From: Actinomycetospora lutea
GTDB taxonomy: Bacteria > Actinomycetota > Actinomycetes > Mycobacteriales > Pseudonocardiaceae
Reading direction: 5' to 3'
DNA length: 64,000 nucleotides
NCBI RefSeq assembly: GCF_028737205.1
Contig: NZ_JAQZAL010000016.1
Span: 96,342 to 160,341 of the forward strand
Notes under the pieces: model-generated
The model's database searches: none
What the model was told of the DNA's origin: nothing
Seen by the model: only the letters and a program-made list of their open reading frames with translations
Position numbers and translations under genes: made by a program
Shown here: positions 19,801 to 27,577 of the stretch, one piece after another
Layout: the number at the start of each line of letters is the position of its first letter
Numbering within the stretch: the first letter of the stretch is position 1

Positions 19801-20835
19801 CTCGCGGGGCAGGTCGGCGCCCCGGAAGCGCTGGTGGGAGCGCATCTCCTTCATCCGCTCGGCCACCCGCGCGCTCAGCGCGTCGAGCCCGTCGTCGCCG
19901 CGCACCTCCACGCGCAGCGGCAGCAGGTTGACCGCCATCGCCGGCGTGCGCAGGGCGGCCTTGCCGACGCGGCACATCAGGGGCATGCCGATCACCACGT
20001 CGGACTCGCCGTGCGCCCGGTGCAGGAAGGCGGCGAAGCAGGCGATGAGGACGTCCGCCCAGGTCGTCGCCGAGCGCTCGCCCGCCGCCTTGAGTCGCGC
20101 GACGGTCGCGGGCGGGACGACGACGGACGCCGCCACCGTGGCCTGCGGGGCACCGGACGCGGTGCGCGCGGCGCCGGTGGGCTCGGGCAGCGGGGTGAGG
20201 CGGTCGCGCCAGTAGGCCCGGTCGCGCTCGAAGCGCTCGCCCGCGCGGTACTCCTGGTCGGCCGTGACGAGGTCGGCGATCGCCCCGAACCCGGGCGCGG
20301 GCGGCTCGGTGCCGCGGACCAGCGCGGTGTAGTGGGCGGCGGCCCGCCGGGCCATCATCGCGGCGGAGTAGCCGTCGATGATCACGTGGTGGTAGAGCTG
20401 CACCCACCAGACCGCACGGTCGGAGAGACGCAGCAGCGTCTGGCTGTCCAGGCGGCGGTCGACCAGGCCCCGGCAGGCCTCGGCGGCCCGCGTGCGGATG
20501 GCGGCCACCGCGGCGTGCGCGGCCGCGACGGGGTCGGCCTCCGCGCGCAGGTCGACGACCTCGGGTGGCGCCGGCGGCTCGTCGGTCAGCGTCTGGCGCG
20601 GCCCGTCCGGGGTGTCGTGGAAGCGCAGGTGCAGGGTCTCGGCCTCGTCGGCGGTGCGCCGCACCGACTCGGCGAGCGCGCCCACGTCGAGCGTCCGCTC
20701 GCCGTCGATCTCGACCACGTCGCCGACGAGGTAGTGCGGCGAGTCCGGCTCCAGCCACTGCGCGTTCCAGATGCCGAGCTGCGCGCCGGTCAGCTCCAGC
20801 AGCTCGGTCCGTGGGGCCTGAACAGCGGTGCTCAA
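13831..20835 (-). CDS. Two-module siderophore NRPS, C-A-PCP-C-A-PCP-TE (EntF-like)
   Basis: This 2334-residue synthetase starts with TTG behind a GGGAGG. Domains in order: C1 with HHVIIDG near residue 154, A1 with TSGSTG near 608 and YGPTE near 748, PCP1 GGDSI near 990, C2 with HHALLDG near 1191, A2 with TSGTTG near 1663 and YGPTE near 1797, PCP2 GGDSI near 2043, and TE with GYSFG near 2182 and its His near 2314. C1 resembles the EntF starter domain that accepts 2,3-dihydroxybenzoyl from an aryl carrier protein. No epimerisation domain is seen. By hand alignment the pocket residues begin D-A-D in A1 and D-V-W in A2; I cannot assign substrates. One is expected to be formyl-hydroxyornithine because of the neighbouring enzymes. 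An iron box overlaps the promoter. Confidence 0.95.
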   Translation of the reverse strand: MSTAVQAPRTELLELTGAQLGIWNAQWLEPDSPHYLVGDVVEIDGERTLDVGALAESVRRTADEAETLHLRFHDTPDGPRQTLTDEPPAPPEVVDLRAEADPVAAAHAAVAAIRTRAAEACRGLVDRRLDSQTLLRLSDRAVWWVQLYHHVIIDGYSAAMMARRAAAHYTALVRGTEPPAPGFGAIADLVTADQEYRAGERFERDRAYWRDRLTPLPEPTGAARTASGAPQATVAASVVVPPATVARLKAAGERSATTWADVLIACFAAFLHRAHGESDVVIGMPLMCRVGKAALRTPAMAVNLLPLRVEVRGDDGLDALSARVAERMKEMRSHQRFRGADLPRELGVPGLGGMLLGGINLKAFDYTIDFAGSTGVMRNVAGGPPQDYELTATPTADGGLRLGFEVDDRLTDQRGVEWRAHSLLRVVDALTAPAAPAVGAVALTSADERAQLLADWTGPAAGAPDDVTTAIDRLAERGDRTALVCGAERLTAAELAARVHRTARALRARGIGTDDVVAVALPRSVDLVVTLLAALDAGAAYLPLDLAHPTARLRELIADARPALVVATGSALEAAVDVDALRAEADAHPATPPADRSLAPERLAYVIYTSGSTGRPKGVLVRAGGLSGLLAHHPATAPELAGRGVLRVAHTYSFAFDASIDQLLWLLHGHELHLYDADLTRDAEELLATFGADGIDVVDTTPSMATQLIDSGLLTGAHPPALLILGGEATPPALWARVVDAGVPARNVYGPTEASVDATAAPLTPGVPTIGTGLPGTRVYLLDVALQPVPHGAVGELYLAGPHLARGYLGHPGTTAERFLADPYGAPGERMYRTGDLARWVPGRGLDYLGRGDGQVKIRGYRIEIGEVEGQLADLPGVRAAAALVRTDTGRPQLVGYVVGPEVGSVTPDGVRRALAARVPEHMVPSAVVVLDELPTTTSGKLDRRALPASAGARSGRAAETPSEKALASVLADVLDLERVAVEDDFVGLGGDSITAIAVCSRLRAHGLELRPRELLAAPDLASLATLARRSTEHEALPDVTVDPAAVDFDGPIREALPATALQAGLTVHSLARQDTDAEVYLVQGVHHLTGEIDPARLEAAAAELLRRSPALRSALTTAATGEVVQVVPEEVELGWAHVDVAGRDDAEQAVAAAARAEMDRPWHPARPPLIRFVLLTLGAADHRLVITNHHALLDGWSMPLVCRTLFAIYDELGGGTPAPVPAPVTDYLRWLARQDRAASLAAWRRQLAGIDEGTRLAPAARNAGLERPARRQLELDGALSDDVRAFARARGITLATVVQTAWGLLLARLTGRHDVLFGTPVSGRSGQVDGIETMIGQLGNTVVVRLTHRDRDTAEQVLAAMHEQSVAMTDHHHAGLAEVQRAVGVGDLFDTLVVTENLPMSARTGVTLAPGVQLDGVDTDDGTHYPLNIVVLPEQRIVLRFGYQPSAFDDAAVRDIGERLRTLLRDMVDHPDRAVSRLRLLEPEQEAAVLAAGTEHVARHRVRAGCLEEFAAQVRRRPDQAAVECRDRVLTYAELDRRADRLAHALLARGVRPEQPVAVLLRRDVEMVVAVFGIFKAGAVYVPMDPDHPRERLEYMVGDAHAVAAVTTAAVHAGLPVADDVPVLRLDDPELLEGPGPHEDTDPVDARRGLTADALAYVIYTSGTTGRPKGVAVSHSGFPGLVALQEDVVGVGEERYLHFASTGFDVAVWQMMLPLLSGGTSVIAPEEVRLPGPELLDYAAEHRVTGLNLLPSFLAAMPADAQVDPDVFMVVGAERLDPALARRWGDGRRALFNAYGPTEVTINAVTWRYDPAEPALDTDEGTLPIGRPDPDVRAYVLGSGLRPVGIDMVGELYLAGPGLARGYLGLPGQTAGAFVADPFGPPGERMYRTGDRVRRRADGQLVYLGRTDDQVKVRGVRIEPAEIEAALARHPAVRAGVVDIRDDRLVGYVVPVDGAQIDPAALRADLAAVLPTAMVPTALVALDRLPLGPSGKLDRGALPAPEHGATPSRAPSTPAESVLLGVLREVLENDAVELDDEFVDVGGDSIVSLALVSRARRRGVELSVRDVLEGGTVAGIAARATVGPPGDDRPAALDLPRSHVLPLRRAGTAAPLFCVHPAGGFATVFTGLVRELPADRPVIGLQLPSLDGAAVTAPTIDELAAEYLGTIRGIQPAGPYHLLGYSFGGNVVHALAAQLVAAGEEVAFTGLIDSGPLAAERADGRGPDADAVEAELRAALPPGAAQEAPELVETVRAAVEQTVAIRSASHAPRYDGVLTLFAAAQGAEGDGAQLAAAWRELVGAERIVAHHVEGDHAAIVAPRGWAAIGPVVARALA

Positions 20836-20852
20836 CGCGTCCTCCCGGGATG

Positions 20853-20868
20853 GTTAGGCATGCCTAAC
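20853..20868. promoter_or_regulatory. Perfect palindromic iron box upstream of the NRPS
   Basis: GTTAGGCATGCCTAAC is a perfect 16-bp palindrome matching the core of the IdeR/DmdR iron box, 17 bases upstream of the NRPS start. A weaker half-like site (gcctgtcctaacct, 20977-20990) lies nearer the divergent binding-protein gene. The 210-base gap otherwise holds no gene. Confidence 0.8.
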
Positions 20869-21045
20869 TCACCATTCCGGGCACGCCCCACGCAAGCGCG
20901 TCCGTCCGTTGTCCGGGTCACTCCGGGTGTCGACCTCGCCACGCCGGGCGATCTCCCGGCTGGTGCGGTGATGCAAGCCTGTCCTAACCTCCGGGCCGAC
21001 ACGCCACGCACCCGACCCTCGTCGGGTGGACGAGAGGGAGGACCC

Positions 21046-22068
21046 GTGGGCCCTGTGGGCAGCGCTGTGGGCAGGGACGCCGCGGCCGTCCGACGACCGA
21101 CGCTGCGGGCCCTGCTCGCCGGCCTGGCGGCGCTGCTGGTGCTGGCCGGCTGCGGCGGTGGCGGCGAGTCGGGCGGGGGCGGCGGGGGCGGCGCGACCCG
21201 CACCGTCGAGTCCGAGCGCGGCCCCGTGCAGGTCCCGGTGGCCCCGCAGCGGATCGCCGTGCTCTCGGGCGGGCTCGCGGGCGACCTGTTCACCCTCCAG
21301 GCCCCGGTCGTGGCGGCCGACCCCCGCGTGCTGGGCGTGAAGAACGACGCCTCCGGCTTCCCGCCCAGCTGGTCCGGCCAGGCCCAGCAGCAGGGCACGC
21401 AGCGGCTCGCGAGCGAGGGCGCCGGCCTGTCCATCGAGCAGGTCGCCGCCGCCCGGCCCGACCTCATCATCGGCGGCGGCCAGGGCTTCACCGCCGCGCA
21501 GGCCGCGAACGCCTACCCGCAGCTGCAGCAGATCGCCCCGACGGTGCTGCTGCCCGCCTTCACGCAGTGGCAGGACCAGCTGACGCGCATCGCCGACGTC
21601 GTCGGGCGCTCGGACCGCGTCCCCGGCCTGATGCAGGCCTACCAGGACCGGGCCGCCCAGGTCCGCGGCGCGCTGCGCGTGCCGCCGCAGCCGACGGTGT
21701 TCCTCTACAAGGCCCGCGACGGCAAGTCCTACGTGATCACGCCGACCGCCGCGCTGCCCGCGATCGCCCGCGATCTCGGCTTCACGCCCGACGACGTCCT
21801 CACCAAGGCGAACAACCCGCCGCTGTTCGGCACCGGCGACTCGTTCGAGGTCAGCCCGGAGCTGCTGCCGCGGGTGGCCGACGCCCCGACCGCCGTCTAC
21901 GTCCCGATCGGTACGCAGCCGCTCGCGGAGATCCAGGCCGACCCGGTGTACGCCCGGCTTCCCGCCTTCAGCAGCGGGCAGGTCGACGAGGTGCCCTCCA
22001 CGAGCTTCCGCCCGGACTACCAGGGCGCGATGAGCACGCTCGACACGTTCGCGACCCAGTTCCGCTGA
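21046..22068 (+). CDS. Ferric-siderophore ABC transporter binding lipoprotein (FepB/CeuE-type)
   Basis: This 340-residue secreted lipoprotein has a signal peptide ending in a LVLAGCGG lipobox near residue 30, a Gly/Ser-rich linker, then a TroA-like periplasmic-binding fold (VPVAPQRIAVLSGG, ARPDLIIGGGQGF, FLYKARDGKSYVI). It would capture the ferric siderophore outside the membrane. The GTG at 21046 follows GAGGGAGG by 6 bases; the much longer upstream frame lies opposite the NRPS and is not coding. It heads an import operon running to MbtH. Confidence 0.93.
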   Translation: MGPVGSAVGRDAAAVRRPTLRALLAGLAALLVLAGCGGGGESGGGGGGGATRTVESERGPVQVPVAPQRIAVLSGGLAGDLFTLQAPVVAADPRVLGVKNDASGFPPSWSGQAQQQGTQRLASEGAGLSIEQVAAARPDLIIGGGQGFTAAQAANAYPQLQQIAPTVLLPAFTQWQDQLTRIADVVGRSDRVPGLMQAYQDRAAQVRGALRVPPQPTVFLYKARDGKSYVITPTAALPAIARDLGFTPDDVLTKANNPPLFGTGDSFEVSPELLPRVADAPTAVYVPIGTQPLAEIQADPVYARLPAFSSGQVDEVPSTSFRPDYQGAMSTLDTFATQFR

Positions 22069-22085
22069 GCCCGAGGAGCGCCCCC

Positions 22086-23024
22086 GTGCGGATCGTCCTG
22101 TTCGGCTACCAGAAGTGGGGCGCGCGGCTGCTCGCCGCGCTGCTCGAGTCCCGCCACGAGGTGGTGCTGACCGTCAGCCACCCCGAGGAGGGCGAGTGGG
22201 CGCCCGCGATCTTCGAGGAGTCGATGGGCGACCTGGCCCGCGAGCACGGCATCCCCGTCGTCTACCGCGAGAAGGCCGTCGACGACGAGCTCGTCAAGAC
22301 GATCGAGGGCTCCGGCGCCGAGATCGGGCTGGCCTGCAACTGGCGGACGTGGATCAGCCCCGCGGTGTTCTCGGCGCCGGCCCGCGGCACCGTGAACACC
22401 CACGACTCGCTGCTGCCGAAGTACGCCGGCTTCTCCCCGCTGAACTGGGCCCTGATCAACGGGGAGAGCCAGGTCGGGATCACCGCGCACTGGATGGACG
22501 CCGACCTCGACCGCGGCGACATCATCACCCAGCGCACGGTGCCGGTGACGCCGACCGACACCACCGAGGACCTGTTCCACCGCACCGTCGAGCTGTTCGG
22601 GCCGCTCTCGCTCGACGCGTTCGACCGCATCGAGCACGGCCCGCACGACTGGCTGCGCCAGGACCCGGAGCACGCGTCGTTCTTCCACAAGCGCGCCGAC
22701 CCCGACAACCGGATCCACTGGGACCGGTCGGCGCGGGACCTCGTCAACCTCGTCCGCGCCCAGACCGGGCCCTACCCGAACGCCTGGTGCCTGCACGAGG
22801 GCCGGCGGCTGCGGGTGCTCGAGGCGTCGGTGTCGGCGCAGAAGGCCGGCGGCACGCACGGGCGGGTGTTCGCGCGCGAGGGCCGCGGCGTGATCGTCGT
22901 CGCCGGCCCCGAGTCGTGGCGCGGCGGGCAGCACGGCCTGGTGCTGCAGCGGGTCCTCGACGCCGACGGCACCGAGCACGTCGCCGGCGACTATTTCCGG
23001 CGGATGGGCGACTACCTCGAATGA
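22086..23024 (+). CDS. Siderophore formyltransferase (methionyl-tRNA formyltransferase-like)
   Basis: This 312-residue protein has the formyltransferase triad Asn104 and His106 (GTVNTHDSLLPKYAG) and Asp142 (DADLDRGDII), plus a C-terminal Fmt-like domain. In actinobacterial siderophore clusters this family formylates N5-hydroxyornithine using formyl-tetrahydrofolate. A housekeeping Fmt is unlikely: the gene lies inside the uptake operon and a hydroxylase for the same substrate is present at 31389. Its stop overlaps the first permease by ATGA. Confidence 0.9.
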   Translation: MRIVLFGYQKWGARLLAALLESRHEVVLTVSHPEEGEWAPAIFEESMGDLAREHGIPVVYREKAVDDELVKTIEGSGAEIGLACNWRTWISPAVFSAPARGTVNTHDSLLPKYAGFSPLNWALINGESQVGITAHWMDADLDRGDIITQRTVPVTPTDTTEDLFHRTVELFGPLSLDAFDRIEHGPHDWLRQDPEHASFFHKRADPDNRIHWDRSARDLVNLVRAQTGPYPNAWCLHEGRRLRVLEASVSAQKAGGTHGRVFAREGRGVIVVAGPESWRGGQHGLVLQRVLDADGTEHVAGDYFRRMGDYLE

Positions 23025-24070
23025 CCGCCGCGACCGCCCCCTCCGAGGAGGACCGCAGGTCCCCACCCCTGTTCACCGGGCCCGCCCGCGTGGCGGGCCT
23101 GGTGGTGGCGGCGGTCCTGCTGGTCGTGGCGGTCCTGCTGTCGCTGGCGGTGGGGGCGCTGCCGGTGTCCCCGCTCCAGGTCGTGACGGCGTTCACCGAC
23201 TATTCCGGCACCGACGCGCACGTCGCGGTCCGCGAGCTGCGGCTCCCCCGCACGCTGATCGGGATCGCGGTCGGCGCCGCGCTCGCCGCGGCGGGGACGG
23301 TGATCCAGGGCGTCACCCGCAACCCGCTCGCCGACCCCGGCATCCTCGGCATCGAGGCCGGGGCGGCGTTCGCGGTGGTGACGGCGATCTACGTCCTGGG
23401 CATCTCCACGGTGGGCGGCTACTCCTGGTTCGCGCTGGCCGGCGCGGCCGTCGCCGCCGTCGTCGTGTACGCGCTCGGGGCCTCGGGGCGGGCGGCCTCG
23501 AGCCCGGTGACGCTCGCGCTCGCGGGCGCCGCGGTGGCCGCGCTGCTCATCGCGCTGACCTCGGCCCTCGCGCTGCTGGACTCCGGCACCCTCGACGCGT
23601 TCCGGTTCTGGGTGGTCGGCTCGCTCGCCGGGCGCGACCTCGCGATGCTGGCCGGCGCGGCCCCGTTCCTCGGCGTGGGCCTGCTGTTCGCGCTCGCGTC
23701 CGGGCGCGCGCTCAACGCGCTGGCGCTCGGCGAGGACGTGGCCCGCTCGCTGGGCCAGCGGGTCGCGCTGAACCGGGTGCTCGCGGCGCTCGCGGTCGTC
23801 GGCTGCGCCGGCGGGGCCGTGGCCATCGCCGGCCCGATCGGCTTCGTCGGGCTGGTCGTCCCGCACGCCGCCCGGGCGCTCGTCGGCCCGGACTACCGGT
23901 GGCTGCTGCCCTCCGCGATGCTGCTCGGCCCGATCCTGCTGCTGGTCGCCGACGTGCTCGGCCGCGTCCTCGTGTCGCCGGGCGAGCTGCAGGTCGGGAT
24001 CGTCATGGCCGTGATCGGCGCGCCGGTGTTCATCTGGCTCGTGCGCCGGGGACGGCTGGTGGCGCTGTGA
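23021..24070 (+). CDS. Ferric-siderophore ABC transporter permease, FecCD family (first)
   Basis: This 349-residue protein has the hydrophobic profile of about nine to ten helices. FecCD landmarks include LRLPRTLIGIAVGAALAAAGTVIQ, the NPLADPGILGIEAGAA segment and PIGFVGLVVPHAARALVG, the cytoplasmic loop contacting the ATPase. It pairs with the next gene as a heterodimeric inner-membrane channel. It overlaps genes on both sides by four bases. Confidence 0.95.
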   Translation: MTAATAPSEEDRRSPPLFTGPARVAGLVVAAVLLVVAVLLSLAVGALPVSPLQVVTAFTDYSGTDAHVAVRELRLPRTLIGIAVGAALAAAGTVIQGVTRNPLADPGILGIEAGAAFAVVTAIYVLGISTVGGYSWFALAGAAVAAVVVYALGASGRAASSPVTLALAGAAVAALLIALTSALALLDSGTLDAFRFWVVGSLAGRDLAMLAGAAPFLGVGLLFALASGRALNALALGEDVARSLGQRVALNRVLAALAVVGCAGGAVAIAGPIGFVGLVVPHAARALVGPDYRWLLPSAMLLGPILLLVADVLGRVLVSPGELQVGIVMAVIGAPVFIWLVRRGRLVAL

Positions 24071-25134
24071 GCGCTCCGCCCACCGGCGCGCCGACCCGCC
24101 CGCGCCGCGTCCCCGTCCGGACCTCGGGGTTCTCGCGGCTGCTCGACCTGCGCCTGCTCGCGGTGTGCGCCGGCGCGCTCGTCGTCGGGGTGGTCGCGGC
24201 CGCGCTGTCGGTGAGCCTCGGGGAGTTCCCGATCCCGCTGGGCGACGTCGCCGCCACCCTCGTCGGGCAGGGCACGCGCAGCGACGAGTTCATCATCGTG
24301 GGGCTCCGGCTGCCGCGGGCGCTGGTCGGGCTGGGCTGCGGGACGGCGCTCGGCATCTCGGGGCTGGTGTTCCAGACGCTGGTGCGCAACCCGCTGGCGG
24401 CGCCGGACATCATCGGCGTCACCGGCGGCGCGAGCCTCACGGGTGTCGCGATCCTCATCCTCGGCGCGCCGGCCGCGCTGCTGCCCGTCGGCGCGTTCGT
24501 CGGCGCCGTCGCGTCGGCGACGCTGGTGTACGCGCTGGCCTGGCGCGGCGGGCTCTCGCCGTACCGCCTGGTGCTGATCGGCATCGCGCTGGCCGCGGCG
24601 TTCTCGGCCGGCACGTCGTACCTGCTGGTCGTGGGCGAGCTGATCGACGTGCAGCGCGCCGCGGTGTGGCTCGTCGGCAGCCTCAACGGCGTGACGTGGG
24701 AGGAGTTCTGGCCGCTGCTGGTCGGGCTCGTGCTCCTGCTGCCCGCGACGGCCCTCCTCGCGCGGGGCCTGGACGCGCTGGCGCTGGGCGAGGAGTCCGC
24801 CGTGGCGCTCGGCATCCGCGTGCAGCGCGCCCGTCTCGGGCTCGTGGTCGTGGCCGCGGCGCTCGCGGCGTTCGCCGTGGCCGCGGCCGGGCCGATCGGG
24901 TTCGTCGCGTTCATCGCCCCGCACATCGCCCGGCGCCTGTCCGGGCTGACCGGAGCCGCCGCGCTCCCCGCGGCCGCGCTCGTCGGGGGCGTGCTGGTGA
25001 TGGTCTGCGACCTCGTCGCCCGGCTCGTCCTGGCCCCGATCGAGCTGCCGGTCGGCACCGTGACCGCCGTCGTCGGCGCGCCCTTCTTCCTGTACCTGCT
25101 CCACCGCGCGAACCGTCCCGTGGGAGGGGGCTGA
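24067..25134 (+). CDS. Ferric-siderophore ABC transporter permease, FecCD family (second)
   Basis: This 355-residue partner permease starts at a GTG overlapping the preceding stop. It shows RLPRALVGLGCGTALGISGLVFQ, NPLAAPDIIGVTGGAS and PIGFVAFIAPHIARRLSG. It forms the channel with the first permease, in the same arrangement as FepD/FepG. Three bases separate its stop from the ATPase start. Confidence 0.95.
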   Translation: MSAPPTGAPTRPRRVPVRTSGFSRLLDLRLLAVCAGALVVGVVAAALSVSLGEFPIPLGDVAATLVGQGTRSDEFIIVGLRLPRALVGLGCGTALGISGLVFQTLVRNPLAAPDIIGVTGGASLTGVAILILGAPAALLPVGAFVGAVASATLVYALAWRGGLSPYRLVLIGIALAAAFSAGTSYLLVVGELIDVQRAAVWLVGSLNGVTWEEFWPLLVGLVLLLPATALLARGLDALALGEESAVALGIRVQRARLGLVVVAAALAAFAVAAAGPIGFVAFIAPHIARRLSGLTGAAALPAAALVGGVLVMVCDLVARLVLAPIELPVGTVTAVVGAPFFLYLLHRANRPVGGG

Positions 25135-25137
25135 CCC

Positions 25138-26241
25138 GTGAGCCTGCACGCCCGTGACCTGACCCTGGGCTACGGCGGGGACCCGGTCGTCGCCGACCTC
25201 TCCCTCGCGCTGCCCGCGGGCGAGATCACGGCGATCGTCGGCGCCAACGCCTGCGGCAAGTCGACGCTGCTGCGCGGGCTCGCCCGCCTGCTCGCTCCCC
25301 GGTCCGGGGCGGTGCTGCTCGACGGGACCGAGCTCGCGAAGCTCGGCACCCGCGAGGTCGCCCGGCGCCTCGGCCTGCTGCCGCAGTCGCCCGCGGCACC
25401 CGAGGGGCTGACCGTGGAGGACCTCGTCGCCCGCGGCCGCTACCCGCACCAGTCCTGGCTGCAGCAGTTCTCCCGCGACGACCAGGACCACATCGAGTGG
25501 GCCCTCGAGGTCACCGACACGGTCGGGCTGCGCCGCCGCGCGCTCGACCAGCTGTCCGGCGGTCAGCGCCAGCGGGCCTGGATTGCGATGGCCCTGGCCC
25601 AGGACACCGAGATCCTGCTGCTCGACGAGCCCACCACGTTCCTCGACATGGCCCACCAGGTCGAGGTGCTCGACCTGCTCGCCGACCTCAACCGCGAGCA
25701 GGGCCGCACCGTCGTCATGGTGCTGCACGACCTCAACCAGGCCTGCCGCTACGCCGACCACCTGGTCGCCATGCACCGGGGGCGCATCCACGTGCAGGGC
25801 CCGCCCGCCGAGGTCGTCGACGCGGAGATGGTCAAGGCCGTCTTCGGGCTCGACGTGCGGATCGTCGCCGACCCCGAGGAGCACACGCCCCTGTGCGTGC
25901 CCGCGCGGCGGCGCCGCCGGCGCTCGGAGGCGGCGGTCGGCGAGCACGATCCCTCGCCCCGGACCCGACCTGACCAGCCCCCTGCACCGACGGAAGGACC
26001 AGCCATGGCGGCAGTGATCCTCGATCGCGACCGGCTCCGGGCCGACATCGCGGCGGCCCTCGGCGAGGCGCCCGAGGACGTCGGCGACGACGACGACCTC
26101 ATGGATCTCGGCCTCGACTCGATCCGGCTCATGAGCCTCGTCGAGCAGTGGCGCGCCGAGACCGGCTCCGAGATCGGCTTCGTCGACCTCGCCGAGGAAC
26201 CCACTGTCGCGGCCTGGAGCCGCCTGTTCAACGGAGCGTGA
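25138..26241 (+). CDS. Siderophore ABC ATPase in frame with an aryl carrier protein (possible fusion)
   Basis: One open frame of 367 codons. Residues 1-260 are a FepC-type ATPase: Walker [10 protein letters not shown], signature LSGGQRQR, Walker [11 protein letters not shown]-loop VLHDLNQ. Residues 261-289 form an Arg/Pro-rich linker. Residues 290-367 are an aryl carrier protein. No stop codon separates them. Either the two are made as one protein, or the linker is 3' sequence read through while the carrier is mostly translated from its own ATG at 26005, which has a GGAAGGA 6 bases upstream. The ATPase assignment is secure; the fusion is open. Confidence 0.85.
   Translation: MSLHARDLTLGYGGDPVVADLSLALPAGEITAIVGANACGKSTLLRGLARLLAPRSGAVLLDGTELAKLGTREVARRLGLLPQSPAAPEGLTVEDLVARGRYPHQSWLQQFSRDDQDHIEWALEVTDTVGLRRRALDQLSGGQRQRAWIAMALAQDTEILLLDEPTTFLDMAHQVEVLDLLADLNREQGRTVVMVLHDLNQACRYADHLVAMHRGRIHVQGPPAEVVDAEMVKAVFGLDVRIVADPEEHTPLCVPARRRRRRSEAAVGEHDPSPRTRPDQPPAPTEGPAMAAVILDRDRLRADIAAALGEAPEDVGDDDDLMDLGLDSIRLMSLVEQWRAETGSEIGFVDLAEEPTVAAWSRLFNGA
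26005..26241 (+). CDS. Aryl carrier protein (EntB C-terminal type), internal start
   Basis: This 78-residue module matches the ArCP domain of EntB/DhbB. It begins [20 protein letters not shown] and has [10 protein letters not shown] with the phosphopantetheine Ser, followed by a helix ending [10 protein letters not shown]. It would carry 2,3-dihydroxybenzoate from the DHB-AMP ligase to NRPS domain C1. In EntB this domain is fused to the isochorismatase, which here lacks it (26906-27577). It shares the reading frame of the upstream ATPase, so a separate product depends on internal initiation at this ATG. Confidence 0.85.
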   Translation: MAAVILDRDRLRADIAAALGEAPEDVGDDDDLMDLGLDSIRLMSLVEQWRAETGSEIGFVDLAEEPTVAAWSRLFNGA

Positions 26242-26245
26242 CCCG

Positions 26246-26500
26246 ATGCCCAATCCGTTCGACGACAGCGACGGCCGCTTCCTCGTGCTCGTGAACGACG
26301 AGGGCCAGCACAGCCTCTGGCCCGTCTTCGCCGAGGTCCCGGCGGGGTGGACGGTGGTGCTGGGCGCCGAGGCCCCGGGCGGCGGGACGGACGGCGAGCC
26401 GGGCGTCGACCGTGCCGCCGCGCTCGCCTACGTGGAGCAGCACTGGACCGACATGCGTCCCCGCAGCCTCGTGGAGAGCATGGAGCGCGCGGGGCGCTGA
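26246..26500 (+). CDS. mbtH: MbtH-family NRPS chaperone
   Basis: This 84-residue protein carries the family signature: [29 protein letters not shown] and [16 protein letters not shown]. MbtH-like proteins bind and activate NRPS adenylation domains, here presumably A1 and/or A2 of the synthetase at 13831. Four bases separate it from the aryl carrier protein, and it ends the plus-strand operon. The segment at residues 48-56 (GGGTDGEPG) is slightly longer than usual. Confidence 0.95.
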   Translation: MPNPFDDSDGRFLVLVNDEGQHSLWPVFAEVPAGWTVVLGAEAPGGGTDGEPGVDRAAALAYVEQHWTDMRPRSLVESMERAGR

Positions 26501-26515
26501 CCCCTGACGCGGCGG

Positions 26516-26909
26516 TTACCGGCTGGTATCGCTCGCCTGGCGAGGGATACCAGCCAGTAGCGCTCGGGGCGGGGGTCGTGGCCCTGGCGGCATTGCCGTG
26601 GCGTCGCGCCGGGGCTCGTGGAGATCACGAGCATCACGCGCCCCGTAGAGCGTCGCGACCCGGCGGGCGATCAGCGAGGAGCCGTACGCGTCCGTCACCA
26701 CCTGCTGGTAGCGGTGGAACCAGACGTGGTGCCCTCGTCGAGGCGCAGCAGGGCGGGGGAGGACCGCGGGCCCTCGTGCAGTTCCGAGGGGGCCCTGGGC
26801 CTCCTCGATCCACGTGTGCGCCGCCGGTGGTGTGGATCGGGGTGGCGGGGTCGAGGTGGTGGGCGAACCAGATGCCCTCCTGCGCCCCGGTGAGGGGCAG
26901 GTCGGTCAC
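26516..26909 (-). pseudogene. Decayed NRPS condensation-domain remnant
   Basis: A GTG overlapping the isochorismatase stop opens a frame reading [20 protein letters not shown], a classic condensation-domain N-terminus. It soon loses homology. In another frame on the same strand [20 protein letters not shown] aligns with VWWVQLYHHVIIDGYSAAMM of the intact C1 domain, with the HHxxxDG motif degraded to QQVVTDA. At least one frameshift and an internal deletion are needed to join them, and only about 390 bases survive. The dhb operon probably once ended in another NRPS gene. The only other item in this 405-base gap is the hairpin at 26521. Confidence 0.7.
26521..26555. terminator. Strong hairpin between the convergent siderophore operons
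   Basis: ggctggtatc (26521-26530) pairs with gataccagcc (26546-26555), and ctcgcc with ggcgag inside it, giving 16 bp with one mismatch. It follows the mbtH stop by 20 bases and can terminate transcription from either side. Confidence 0.75.
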
Positions 26910-27577
26910 GCCGGTGCGCGGCGGGCGACGCGGTCGAACGCTCCGAGCACGCCGGCGGTCGGGAGCACGACCCCGCAGCGCTGCGCGGTCCACGTCAGGG
27001 CCTGCTCGTGGTGGTCGCGGGAGAAGTCGGCGACCGCGTCGGCCACGAGGAACGGCTGCACGTCGCGCATGAACGCCTCGACGGCGGTGACCATGCACCC
27101 GATGTGCGCGTAGATCCCGGTGATCAGCAGCTGGTCACGGCCCGCGTCGGCGAGCAGGTCGTGCAGCGAGCTGCGCTGGAAGGCGCTGTAGCGCCACTTG
27201 GTCAGGACCTCGTCGCCGGCCGCGGGCGCGAGCTCGTCGACGATCGACACGACCCCGGGGTCCTCGAGGTAGGCGGCAGCCGGCCCACGTCCCCAGAAGT
27301 CGTCGAGCAGGCCGCGGTCGGCGGGCGGCTGCTCGCCGGGCTGCGCGGTGTAGACGACCGGGACGCCCAGCGACCGGGCCCGGGCGGTCAGCGTGGCGAT
27401 GTTCGCGACGCAGACGCTCACCGGCTCCTCGTCCCGCGCGAACGGGGCGAGGAAGTAGCGCTGCATGTCGTGGACGAGCAGGACCGCGCGCTCGGGGTCG
27501 GGCGACCAGTCGGGGCGGCTGGCCGGCAGCTCGTCCGCGTGCGGCATCGGGTAGGGCGCGATCGACGGGATGCTCAC
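26906..27577 (-). CDS. dhbB: Isochorismatase, stand-alone (EntB/DhbB N-terminal domain)
   Basis: This 223-residue protein matches the EntB isochorismatase: [15 protein letters not shown], catalytic Asp in [10 protein letters not shown], Lys in [14 protein letters not shown], and [19 protein letters not shown]. It converts isochorismate to 2,3-dihydro-2,3-dihydroxybenzoate plus pyruvate. Family members in siderophore loci usually end in an ArCP domain; here that domain is missing and occurs separately at 26005. GTGA overlaps link it to the ligase upstream and the NRPS remnant downstream. Confidence 0.93.
   Translation of the reverse strand: MSIPSIAPYPMPHADELPASRPDWSPDPERAVLLVHDMQRYFLAPFARDEEPVSVCVANIATLTARARSLGVPVVYTAQPGEQPPADRGLLDDFWGRGPAAAYLEDPGVVSIVDELAPAAGDEVLTKWRYSAFQRSSLHDLLADAGRDQLLITGIYAHIGCMVTAVEAFMRDVQPFLVADAVADFSRDHHEQALTWTAQRCGVVLPTAGVLGAFDRVARRAPA

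Noticed and set aside
13762..21045. A huge plus-strand open frame opposite the NRPS, continuous with the binding-protein gene
   Set aside because: It is the high-GC mirror of the NRPS gene. The minus frame has every NRPS motif, while the plus frame is repetitive Arg/Gly/Val sequence without domains.
22086..23024. Housekeeping methionyl-tRNA formyltransferase
   Set aside because: Its position inside the siderophore uptake operon, coupled to a permease gene, and the presence of an N-hydroxylase favour hydroxyornithine formylation.
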